A stretch of 10,499 nt of DNA from Arcobacter sp. UBA7394 (lineage in GTDB: Bacteria; Campylobacterota; Campylobacteria; Campylobacterales; Arcobacteraceae). Below the pieces are notes generated by a model that was given only the letters and a program-made list of their open reading frames with translations, was not told where the DNA came from and ran no database searches. The position numbers and the translations under genes are program-made. The DNA lies in assembly GCA_002470185.1 (NCBI GenBank), contig DKNG01000254.1, forward strand, positions 665 to 11,163, given 5' to 3'. Shown here one piece after another: positions 1 to 6,565 of the stretch. The first letter of the stretch is position 1, and the number at the start of each line of letters is the position of its first letter.

Positions 1-1547
1 TGTCTTGATTGAGCTATCATCATCTCTTCTTTATCTTTTAACTCTTCTTTTAAATATACTTCTTTTGTAATCTCTTGTTTTACTGCAAGATAGTTTATAA
101 TTTCATTTTTATCATCTAAAATTGGAGTGATGATGGCAGATTCCCAAAACTCATTACCCTCTTTATTTATATTTTTAAAAGTACCTCTCCAAGTTTTTTT
201 TGCAAGGAGAGTATCCCATAATATAGTATATTCAATAGGTGAAGTTAATTTTGATTTTAATATTCTTGGATTCTGTCCTATTGCCTCTTTATAGCTAAAT
301 CCAGTTACCGCAGAAAAATGAGGGTTTACATACTCTATATTTCCTTCTATATTTGTAATCACTATTGAAATTGGGGAGTGATCAATTGCCACTTTTAATT
401 TAAGTAGTTCATGTTCACGTTCTTGTTCTTTAGTAATATTTGTATGAAAACCAAGCATTCTTAAAGGTTTTCCATCTTTATCAAAAATAGTTTTCCCTTT
501 ATCTAAGATCCATTGCCATGAGCCATCTTTATGCCTAAGTCTATGGATATTTTCATAAAGTTCTGTTTTCCCATCATGATTAGCTTTTATATCTCTTATG
601 GTTTTTTCTTTATCATCAGGGTGAACTCTATCTTCCCAAGATTTAAAATCATTTTCTAATTCATTATCTTTAAAACCTAATAACTCTTTCCATATAGGGG
701 AGAAATAAACTTCATTTGTTTCTAGATTCCAATCCCATAAACCAAGTTTAGAACCACTTACTGCATAATCATATCTATCATATAAAATTTTGTATTTATC
801 TTTTAACTCTTTTAAATGTTTTTGGTTCCTATAAATACTATTTATTACTAATATACCTATAATAAAAATCACAAGAGAGAATATAATAATTAAAACTATT
901 TGTTTTGTATATTCACCATCTAAATTTTCCCAGTTTTCTTCATAAAGATCCATTGGAATTGAAACACTAATTCCACCTCGAACATCACCTTCTTTATATC
1001 CTTGAGCTGCATGACAATTTAAACAAGATTTTTCTACTGTTAATTTTCCCATAAAATTAAGCATATTATTTTGTTTATCTTCTTTGATAAAATAGTTGTC
1101 ATATTTATGTTTTTCAAAATACTTTAAAGCCTCTTTTTCAAAAGTATTGGCTTTATTATCAGGATTCAAAGGCTTTAGACTTGTAATTTTATATTTATAA
1201 TCACTTTTTGTATTCATCATTTCTGATACTTGCCTAGTCATCCAAGCAGGATTTATTTTTACTAGAAGTTCATTATCTTTAGTATATAAATGATTATTAA
1301 TAAGATACTTATTAGGCTTTAAGCCCTCACTAGACTTAACATATATTCCACCAAATTGAGAATTCCATGCTCTAAAGATTTTGAGATTTTCAAAGTGTGT
1401 TTTAGCTTCATTATAAATAGTTTTATTAAATAATTCTCTATTTGATTCATATATCTTTTTCTTATTATTTAAAACAGTGTATGCCATATAAAAAACTATT
1501 ACAGACAAAAATAAATATGAAATATTTCTAAGTGATTTTAAATCCAT
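1..1547 (-). CDS. Membrane sensor histidine kinase with heme-binding DUF3365 and two PAS domains (3' end outside window)
   Basis: About 515 codons are visible; the gene continues past the left edge, so the kinase core is not seen. The protein starts MDLKSLRNISYLF, has a first membrane helix at about residues 7-24 and a second at about 216-237. Between them lies a periplasmic domain matching DUF3365 (Tll0287-like), with a CLNCH c-type heme motif at C175/C178/H179 followed by a GGISVSIPM segment. After the second helix come PAS 1 (about 255-380, with LGLWDWNL near W271) and PAS 2 (about 383-495, with SPISIVITN). The visible end is a charged helix, KEELKDKEEMMIAQSR, which in Arcobacter-type kinases leads into the H-box; that last step is family knowledge, and a diguanylate cyclase output is not excluded. 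The ATG has a good ribosome site (GGGTGAGA) and lies 8 nt after the response regulator stop. Likely role: sensing redox state or a small heme ligand and phosphorylating the adjacent regulator. Confidence 0.88.
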   Translation of the reverse strand, partial: MDLKSLRNISYLFLSVIVFYMAYTVLNNKKKIYESNRELFNKTIYNEAKTHFENLKIFRAWNSQFGGIYVKSSEGLKPNKYLINNHLYTKDNELLVKINPAWMTRQVSEMMNTKSDYKYKITSLKPLNPDNKANTFEKEALKYFEKHKYDNYFIKEDKQNNMLNFMGKLTVEKSCLNCHAAQGYKEGDVRGGISVSIPMDLYEENWENLDGEYTKQIVLIIIFSLVIFIIGILVINSIYRNQKHLKELKDKYKILYDRYDYAVSGSKLGLWDWNLETNEVYFSPIWKELLGFKDNELENDFKSWEDRVHPDDKEKTIRDIKANHDGKTELYENIHRLRHKDGSWQWILDKGKTIFDKDGKPLRMLGFHTNITKEQEREHELLKLKVAIDHSPISIVITNIEGNIEYVNPHFSAVTGFSYKEAIGQNPRILKSKLTSPIEYTILWDTLLAKKTWRGTFKNINKEGNEFWESAIITPILDDKNEIINYLAVKQEITKEVYLKEELKDKEEMMIAQSR

Positions 1548-1555
1548 TCTCACCC

Positions 1556-2695
1556 CTACGAGTATTGATATTTTGTTTTAAATTCATCTACTAATTCTAA
1601 TTCTCTTGTATAAATATACTTTTGTAAAGAGTTTTCTGTTTCTTCATTTCCTTTTATTAATAAAACAACACTATAAGTATCATCATCTAAATCATCAATT
1701 TTATATACTCTTGATTCTAAATTCACATAATCAACACTATGTTCCTTTTCATTCTTTGAAAAAATTATTAAAAGATTAATTACATCGTGTTTTTCTAAAT
1801 GAAGATCATTTTTACTAATTTCTAAGAGTATCTCTTTTGTAGAAATACCATTTATATGAGTTTCAATTCTTTCATCTTTACTCTGTATAATAAAAGCTTT
1901 TAATTTATCATTTGGTTCTAGAACAATTCCTGTTCTATCTTTAAACTCAGGATGAAATAGTTTCTCTTTTTTTAGCACCACTTCATAATCTTCTAAATTC
2001 ATAGAGACTAAAGAACATAAAATATCTTCACTTACTAAAGATGAATCTAAAATTGCACTATGTTCATGTTTTATTGCTAACAATTGAAGATGTGTTGTTC
2101 TAAGAGTAATTTTATCTTCATCTATATTTAGTATTTTTCCACTGTTGATTATTGGTACACCTTTATAGTGATTAATAATATCAATTTTCATACTATTCTC
2201 AAAAAGAAAAGTCAAAATATCATTATCCCCTAAATCAGGAGAAGTGATTTCATTCTTTTTAAACTCTTCTAATTCAAACTCTTTTCTTTTAATATTAGAT
2301 AGTACTTTTAAAAATACTGTTATCATTTTTACAGCATTAACTGGTTTTGCAATAAAATCACTAACACCTATATGAAAAGATTTCATTAAAGTCTCTGTAT
2401 CTGAATGAGCTGATAAAATTACAATTTCCACATCCGGATTTATCTTTTTTACTTCTCTAATCATTTCATGACCCGTCATTTTAGGCATAGTAAGATCAGT
2501 TAAAATAACATCAGGTCTATTTTTTTTATATAATTCTAGCCCTTCTTGTCCATCTGAGGCTACTATTACTTCTTTAAATAATTTATTCAAAAACTTAACT
2601 ACTTGTTTTTGTAAAGCTTGACTATCTTCTACAAATAAAATAGTGTAACCTTGAGCTATCTCTTTTAATTTAACTATACTTTCCATACTATCCAT
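1556..2695 (-). CDS. REC-domain response regulator with PilZ-like C-terminal half
   Basis: 379 residues. Residues 17-132 form a CheY-like receiver with all key residues: acidic pair E23/D24, phosphoacceptor D67 in LTDLTMP, S95 and K117 followed by P118. A helical linker (about 133-150) leads to a beta-rich C-terminal part with no helix-turn-helix and no GGDEF, EAL or HD-GYP motif. It reads like two beta-barrel modules (about 170-250 and 262-375) in YcgR/PilZ style, ending in a YIYTRELELVDEF helix, but the c-di-GMP motifs RxxxR and D/NxSxxG are absent or degenerate, so PilZ is only a tentative label. The start at M1 is preferred over M4 because AGGA sits 6 nt upstream of it. The gene is 8 nt from both the HDOD gene and the kinase gene, so the three are probably co-transcribed and the kinase is the likely phosphodonor. 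Confidence 0.85.
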   Translation of the reverse strand: MDSMESIVKLKEIAQGYTILFVEDSQALQKQVVKFLNKLFKEVIVASDGQEGLELYKKNRPDVILTDLTMPKMTGHEMIREVKKINPDVEIVILSAHSDTETLMKSFHIGVSDFIAKPVNAVKMITVFLKVLSNIKRKEFELEEFKKNEITSPDLGDNDILTFLFENSMKIDIINHYKGVPIINSGKILNIDEDKITLRTTHLQLLAIKHEHSAILDSSLVSEDILCSLVSMNLEDYEVVLKKEKLFHPEFKDRTGIVLEPNDKLKAFIIQSKDERIETHINGISTKEILLEISKNDLHLEKHDVINLLIIFSKNEKEHSVDYVNLESRVYKIDDLDDDTYSVVLLIKGNEETENSLQKYIYTRELELVDEFKTKYQYS

Positions 2696-2703
2696 AATAA
2701 ATC

Positions 2704-3549
2704 CTAAGAATTTTTGTAATTAATAGATAATCTATCAATTACATTTTTAAATTTTTCAAAATCCAAATCGTAATCTTTTGCTTTTAATAAAGCTCTTTGA
2801 ATACTATCACTAGACATGGGGTGTTTGAAAGAACAAAGAGTATTTATAACACTTAATACACAAACTGCTTTTTTATTAGAAGTACTTAAATAAGGATTTT
2901 CCATATAAAAAATCATATCTAAACTTTTTTGATCAAAATCCCAATCTTTTAGAACCATGGAGCTTAATTCGCAAGAGCTTATACCAACAAAATCTCGCTC
3001 TACTTTTGAAATATCACTGTTTTTACAAATGGCTTTAAATTTATTAATTTTGTTTTCCTGTTTTAAATAAGATGAAATAATAAACTTTCCAATATTATGT
3101 AAAAAAATAGGAATGATTAAATCTTCTTTTAAATCAGCATCACTTTCATCAAGCCAATCTAACATTACTTTAAAAGAAAATTCATTTAGTAAATTAAATT
3201 TATAATAACTAACATCATAAGCATCTAAATCAAATTTCAATGTATTATTTATAATTTCACTAATACAAACAGCAATAGTAAAATTCATTCCATATAAACT
3301 AATAGCTTGTCCTGGAGTATCAATTCTATTATTAAAGCCAAAAAATTTTGAATTAGCTAAGTGCAAAATTCGTGAAGTTAAAATAGGATCTGTTTGAATT
3401 AACTCTAAAAGTTTTTTTGTATCATAGTTTTCACTTGATTTTAAATTTAAAAGTAAAGTAACAATATTTGGTAAAATTGGTAGTTTTTTTAAGTTTTCTT
3501 CTAATATTGACATGATGTTATGCTTTATTATTTCTTTATATAATAACAT
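2704..3549 (-). CDS. HDOD domain signalling protein
   Basis: 281 residues from the longest ATG. Family hallmarks are LPILPNIV (23-30), DPILTSRILHLANS (54-67) with the typical helical repeat, AISLYG (82-87), and LHNIGKF around H151. There the HD-phosphohydrolase Asp is replaced by N152, as expected for HDOD proteins, which are generally regarded as non-enzymatic scaffolds or regulators in signalling. No other domain is attached. The start is uncertain: neither ATG 3549 nor ATG 3513 (M13, MSILEENLKKLPILP) has a strong Shine-Dalgarno. A likely extended -10 (TGTTATTAT, 3540-3548) lies inside the first codons and would put transcription start near 3533, which favours M13 and a 269-residue product. 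First gene of the HDOD-regulator-kinase operon. Confidence 0.85.
   Translation of the reverse strand: MLLYKEIIKHNIMSILEENLKKLPILPNIVTLLLNLKSSENYDTKKLLELIQTDPILTSRILHLANSKFFGFNNRIDTPGQAISLYGMNFTIAVCISEIINNTLKFDLDAYDVSYYKFNLLNEFSFKVMLDWLDESDADLKEDLIIPIFLHNIGKFIISSYLKQENKINKFKAICKNSDISKVERDFVGISSCELSSMVLKDWDFDQKSLDMIFYMENPYLSTSNKKAVCVLSVINTLCSFKHPMSSDSIQRALLKAKDYDLDFEKFKNVIDRLSINYKNS
3540..3548 (-). promoter_or_regulatory. Possible extended -10 promoter of the signalling operon
   Basis: On the minus strand this reads TG-T-TATTAT, one mismatch from TATAAT with the extended TG element. No -35 box is evident, as is usual in Campylobacterota. Transcription would begin about 20 nt before the ATG at 3513. 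A weaker TATTAA lies about 30 nt further upstream. Proposed from pattern alone. Confidence 0.35.
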
Positions 3550-3643
3550 TATTTTTCAATTAATAAATTTAATATGTGTGTTAAACTAAAGATAAAGTTA
3601 ATTATTTAAGTTTTAATTACACAAAAAGTAAATAAATTTTACT

Positions 3644-3649
3644 TATAAT
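3644..3649 (+). promoter_or_regulatory. -10 box of the disulfide reductase gene
   Basis: A perfect TATAAT preceded by a T-rich stretch (AAATTTTACT), placing the start of transcription near A3656 and giving a 20-nt leader. No -35 match is present, typical of sigma-70 promoters in this group. An AAGAG ribosome site (3666-3670) sits 5 nt before the ATG. Confidence 0.6.
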
Positions 3650-3675
3650 ATATAAAATCCTAAAAAAGAGATGAT

Positions 3676-5043
3676 ATGAAAAATTATGATTTAATAGTAA
3701 TTGGAGCAGGTCGAGCTGCCAATTTAGCAGTAAAAGCAGGAAAACTAGGAAAAAAAGTAGCTATCATAGAAAAATCTAAATTAGGTGGAACTTGTCCAAA
3801 TAGAGGATGTGTACCATCAAAACTAATTATAGGTTATGCTCACGTAGCAAGAGCAATCAAAGAATCAAAAAGACATTTTATTGATTCAACAATAAACAAT
3901 ATAGATATTAATAAAATATTTGAAGAAACAAATAATTATGTTTCTAAAATCGACCCAAGATATGAAAGTAGATTTAATGAAAATGTGACAGTATATAGAG
4001 GAAGTGCAAGTTTTATCTCCGATAAAGTAATTGAAGTTGATGATGAAAGATTAACAGCCAATAATATACTAATAGCAACTGGAACTAGACCAATTGAGCC
4101 TGCACATGAAAAAGCTTGGAGCAGTGATGATATATTTCCTTTCAAAAAAGAGATTCCAAAATCAATTACAATTGTAGGTTCGGGATTTATTGCTTGTGAA
4201 TTAGCAAACTTCTTTGATGCGGTTGGAATAAAAACAAAACTAATTGCTAGAGGAGATAAACTTCTTAGTGCTGAAGATAAGGATATAAGTGAAATCTTTA
4301 AAGAAGAGTTTACAAAAAATGTAGATGTATCATTTAATACAACAATAAAAGATATTAAACATGAAAATAATAAGTTTGACTTAGTATTAGAAAATAAAGA
4401 TGGAACAAAAGTAAGCCATAAAAGTGAAGCCTTATTATATGCCACAGGAAGAGTATCAAATGCAGATTTATTAAATCTTGAAAATACAAATATTAAAACA
4501 AATGAAAGAGGATTTATTAAAAGAAATGAATACTTTGAAACTTCAGTTAGTGGAGTTTATGTAACAGGTGATGCAAGTGGAGAAAATATGCTTCAACACG
4601 CAGCTGCATATGAAGTAAACTATCTTGGAAAGATTTTATATGAAAATGAGCCAAGTCCTTTAAAATTCAAATATATGCCACATGCAGTATTTTCAGACCC
4701 AGAAGTAGCTAGTGTTGGAATTACAGAGCAAAAAGCACAAGAAAGCGGAATTAACTATGTTACATCAACAACAAATTGGTTAGCAAGTGCAAAAGCTATG
4801 TCAACAAGACTAGATTATCCTAGAACTAAATTTATTGTAGACCCTAATACATATAAGATTTTAGGTTGTCATTTAATAGGGCCTGAAAGTTCAACTATGA
4901 TGCACCAAATTTTAAGTGTAATGCATATAGATAATGATATTAGACATTTAAAAGATATGTTATATATCCACCCTGCTTTAAGTGAAGCTATCTTACCAGC
5001 AGCAGTTCAAGCAGTAATTGAAGTGGAAAAATATAACAACTAA
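3676..5043 (+). CDS. FAD-dependent NAD(P) disulfide oxidoreductase (lipoamide dehydrogenase / mycothione reductase-like)
   Basis: 455 residues, full length for class I pyridine nucleotide-disulfide oxidoreductases. N-terminal FAD motif GAGRAA (10-15); redox-active pair C40/C45 in GGTCPNRGCVPSK; ATGTRP (134-139); NAD(P) motif GSGFIACE (168-175); ATGR (256-259); second FAD motif YVTGDA (295-300); C-terminal dimerisation domain ending in the catalytic pair H432/E437 of HPALSEA. It should move electrons between NAD(P)H and a disulfide or related substrate in the cytoplasm. No 2-oxoacid dehydrogenase subunits are nearby, so a role as the E3 of a complex is not supported. Both Rossmann motifs have Ala where Gly is usual in GxGxxG (A15, A173). 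R192 after the second NAD-domain strand, with no acidic residue there, may favour NADPH (inference). Substrate unknown. Its stop overlaps the stop of the convergent lysE gene. Confidence 0.9.
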   Translation: MKNYDLIVIGAGRAANLAVKAGKLGKKVAIIEKSKLGGTCPNRGCVPSKLIIGYAHVARAIKESKRHFIDSTINNIDINKIFEETNNYVSKIDPRYESRFNENVTVYRGSASFISDKVIEVDDERLTANNILIATGTRPIEPAHEKAWSSDDIFPFKKEIPKSITIVGSGFIACELANFFDAVGIKTKLIARGDKLLSAEDKDISEIFKEEFTKNVDVSFNTTIKDIKHENNKFDLVLENKDGTKVSHKSEALLYATGRVSNADLLNLENTNIKTNERGFIKRNEYFETSVSGVYVTGDASGENMLQHAAAYEVNYLGKILYENEPSPLKFKYMPHAVFSDPEVASVGITEQKAQESGINYVTSTTNWLASAKAMSTRLDYPRTKFIVDPNTYKILGCHLIGPESSTMMHQILSVMHIDNDIRHLKDMLYIHPALSEAILPAAVQAVIEVEKYNN

Positions 5044-5049
5044 TATTTT
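5028..5049. terminator. Weak AT-only hairpin at the convergent gene ends
   Basis: AAAATAT (5028-5034) pairs with ATATTTT (5043-5049) around an 8-nt loop that contains most of both stop codons. A-rich and T-rich flanks could let it act in both directions, but the stem has no GC pair, so terminator function is doubtful. No better candidate lies between the two convergent genes. Confidence 0.2.
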
Positions 5050-5648
5050 GTATAAAAATTAGAAATTATTATTGAAAGGGCAGAAAAAATAAGGATACTT
5101 CCCATAAGTATATTAAAACCTTGCAATCGTTTATTTGTACTAAAAAAACGTGTTGCTTTTTGCCCTAAAACACCCCAAAAAGATAAAGACATATAACATA
5201 CAAAAAAATACATACATACAAAAATAATCAAAGCTGTTTTACTTTGAGAAAACATTGAAACACCTGAAATTGAGGCTATCCAAGCTTTTGGATTAAGCCA
5301 TTGTAATAAAAAACCTTCATGGAATTTAAGATATTTTAAATCTTTATCTTTAACTTCCAAAGAAGCTTTTGAGTTTGCAATTTTATATCCCATATAACAA
5401 ATAAATAAAGCACCGAAAATTTCTAAAATTAAAAAAACATCTGTATATTGTTCATATATTGAAGATAAACCAAGTGCAATTAGAATTAAAAGTAATGTAA
5501 ATCCTATAGTTGCCCCAGAAATAAATGAGAAAGTTTTTACAAATCCATGATTAATACCTGAAGTTACAATCATAATATTAACAGGTCCTGGGGTTATTGA
5601 CATAGCAAGAGAAAAAGAAAACATTGCTAAAAAAATAGTTTGTGTCAT
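5040..5648 (-). CDS. LysE/RhtB-family amino-acid exporter
   Basis: 202 residues, the usual length. An inner-membrane protein with about six hydrophobic helices. Family signatures are SITPGPVNIMI near the N-terminus (about 17-27), the small-residue helix GATIGF (about 45-50), and FLLQWLNPKAW in the middle (about 113-123). LysE/RhtB proteins export amino acids or similar small metabolites using the proton gradient; the substrate cannot be told from sequence. The start has a strong AAGGAT ribosome site (minus strand, 5653-5658), 4 nt before the ATG. The gene follows the cupin-type AraC gene after 48 nt, so that regulator probably controls it. The ribosome site lies inside one arm of a perfect inverted repeat. 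The stop codon overlaps the stop of the convergent flavoprotein gene. Confidence 0.92.
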   Translation of the reverse strand: MTQTIFLAMFSFSLAMSITPGPVNIMIVTSGINHGFVKTFSFISGATIGFTLLLILIALGLSSIYEQYTDVFLILEIFGALFICYMGYKIANSKASLEVKDKDLKYLKFHEGFLLQWLNPKAWIASISGVSMFSQSKTALIIFVCMYFFVCYMSLSFWGVLGQKATRFFSTNKRLQGFNILMGSILIFSALSIIISNFYTKY

Positions 5649-5650
5649 AA

Positions 5651-5686
5651 AAATCCTTTATATTAAAAGATAAGTATAAAGGATTT
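5651..5686 (-). promoter_or_regulatory. Perfect 12-bp inverted repeat over the lysE promoter and ribosome site
   Basis: AAATCCTTTATA (5651-5662) and its exact reverse complement TATAAAGGATTT (5675-5686) are separated by 12 nt. In an mRNA reading through from araC, the arms form a hairpin that buries the lysE AAGGAT Shine-Dalgarno. The hairpin is followed by a short U stretch, so it may alternatively end araC transcripts. Confidence 0.6.
5673..5678 (-). promoter_or_regulatory. Possible -10 box of lysE
   Basis: On the minus strand this is TATACT, lying partly in the upstream arm of the inverted repeat. It predicts transcription start near 5666 and an 18-nt leader that keeps the ribosome site but lacks the upstream arm, so the site would be unpaired in this transcript. 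Confidence 0.35.
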
Positions 5687-5696
5687 AAAAAAATAT

Positions 5697-6506
5697 TTAT
5701 TGTAAAAAATTGAGTTGATACTCTTTTGGAGTTACTGCAACAATTTTTAAAAAGTTTTTATGAAAATGACTTTGATCAAAAAATCCACATTCTAAGGCTG
5801 TATCAACTATTGAAAGCCCCTCTTGTAACAACTCTTTTGATTTATTGATTTTCATATTAAGTAAATAAGCTCTTGGGGTTAGATTCATTTGAGATTTGAA
5901 AAGCCTTATAATATAAAAACTATTTAATTCAAATTTATTAGCTAACTCTTCTAATGTAATATTTTCTTTATAATTAATATCCAAGTAGTTAATTATTTCT
6001 TCAAACTTTTCATCATAAATTTTTAATGTTGAGTTCTCTAAAAAAAGAGCAAAGAATCTAAGAAAAAAGTCTATTACCACATCTTCTTTATCACAAGAAT
6101 CATGTTCTTCAAAAAGATAAGCACATAAAGTTGTATATTCAAAATAGAACTCTTCATCATCAAGTAAGTGACTAGGTATTTCAATAAAAGTATTGACATC
6201 TTTATTAATTAGTTTTTGGATATTCATACACCAATTTACATCTAAATAAAGCATATAATATTCATTAAGTTCCTCACTACATGAATTACAAGAGTGAACT
6301 GCTTTAGGGTTTATGATACTTAAACCATTCTCTTTTAATATATACTCTTTTCCACTATTAGAATACTTACTAATTCCTTTTTTATTAACACCTAAAGAAA
6401 AAGTATCATGGAAATGTTTTTTATAATGTAGATTAGAATTTGAGTGTCTTAATTCTAAAAAAGGTAAGTTTTCATCTTTATAGATTTTGGTAAATGTTTT
6501 TTGCAT
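5697..6506 (-). CDS. AraC-family regulator with N-terminal cupin (AraC-binding) domain
   Basis: 269 residues. Residues about 15-100 match the AraC ligand-binding cupin: HFHDTFSLGV, then the SIINPKAVH turn that usually closes the barrel. Residues about 170-267 hold the two helix-turn-helix motifs, with ITLEELANKFELNSFYIIRLFKSQ split across the first, and VDTALECGFFDQSHFHKNFLK and TPKEY in the second. It is a DNA-binding activator or repressor responding to a small molecule. Several Cys and His (HSCNSC, NWCM) lie in or near the cupin; metal or thiol sensing is possible but unproven. It lies 48 nt upstream of lysE in the same direction, so exporter control is the likely job. There is no Shine-Dalgarno: an extended -10 ends 5 nt before the ATG and an in-frame TAA lies two codons upstream, so the mRNA may be leaderless. 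Confidence 0.9.
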   Translation of the reverse strand: MQKTFTKIYKDENLPFLELRHSNSNLHYKKHFHDTFSLGVNKKGISKYSNSGKEYILKENGLSIINPKAVHSCNSCSEELNEYYMLYLDVNWCMNIQKLINKDVNTFIEIPSHLLDDEEFYFEYTTLCAYLFEEHDSCDKEDVVIDFFLRFFALFLENSTLKIYDEKFEEIINYLDINYKENITLEELANKFELNSFYIIRLFKSQMNLTPRAYLLNMKINKSKELLQEGLSIVDTALECGFFDQSHFHKNFLKIVAVTPKEYQLNFLQ

Positions 6507-6511
6507 TTTTT

Positions 6512-6520
6512 AGTATAACA
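6512..6520 (-). promoter_or_regulatory. Extended -10 of the cupin AraC gene
   Basis: The minus strand reads TG-T-TATACT, then AAAAA, then the ATG at 6506. Usual -10 to +1 spacing puts the transcription start at or within one base of the ATG, predicting a leaderless mRNA. Confidence 0.5.
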
Positions 6521-6536
6521 TACTTAGTTTACTATT

Positions 6537-6565
6537 ATAAATAAAGAGTTAAACTCTTTATTTAT
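6537..6565. terminator. Perfect 14-bp-arm palindrome at the end of the GyrI-type regulator gene
   Basis: ATAAATAAAGAGTT (6537-6550) and its exact complement (6552-6565) flank a single base, A6551. It covers the stop codon (6562-6564) of the upstream gene and ends about 16 bp before the cupin AraC -10 box. As RNA it gives an AT-rich stem with a small loop. There is no separate U tract on the minus strand, so it is either a weak terminator or an operator for the next promoter. Confidence 0.45.

Noticed and set aside
3936..4445. 169-residue open frame on the minus strand
   Set aside because: It lies wholly inside the flavoprotein gene, opposite its well-conserved NAD domain, and its Ser/Leu-rich composition is what an antisense frame of AT-rich coding DNA gives.
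3676..5043. Calling the flavoprotein lpdA or merA
   Set aside because: The CPNRGC context, Ala in both GxGxxG motifs and lack of pdh, sucAB or mer neighbours do not support either name; no MerA N-terminal metal domain or C-terminal Cys pair is present.
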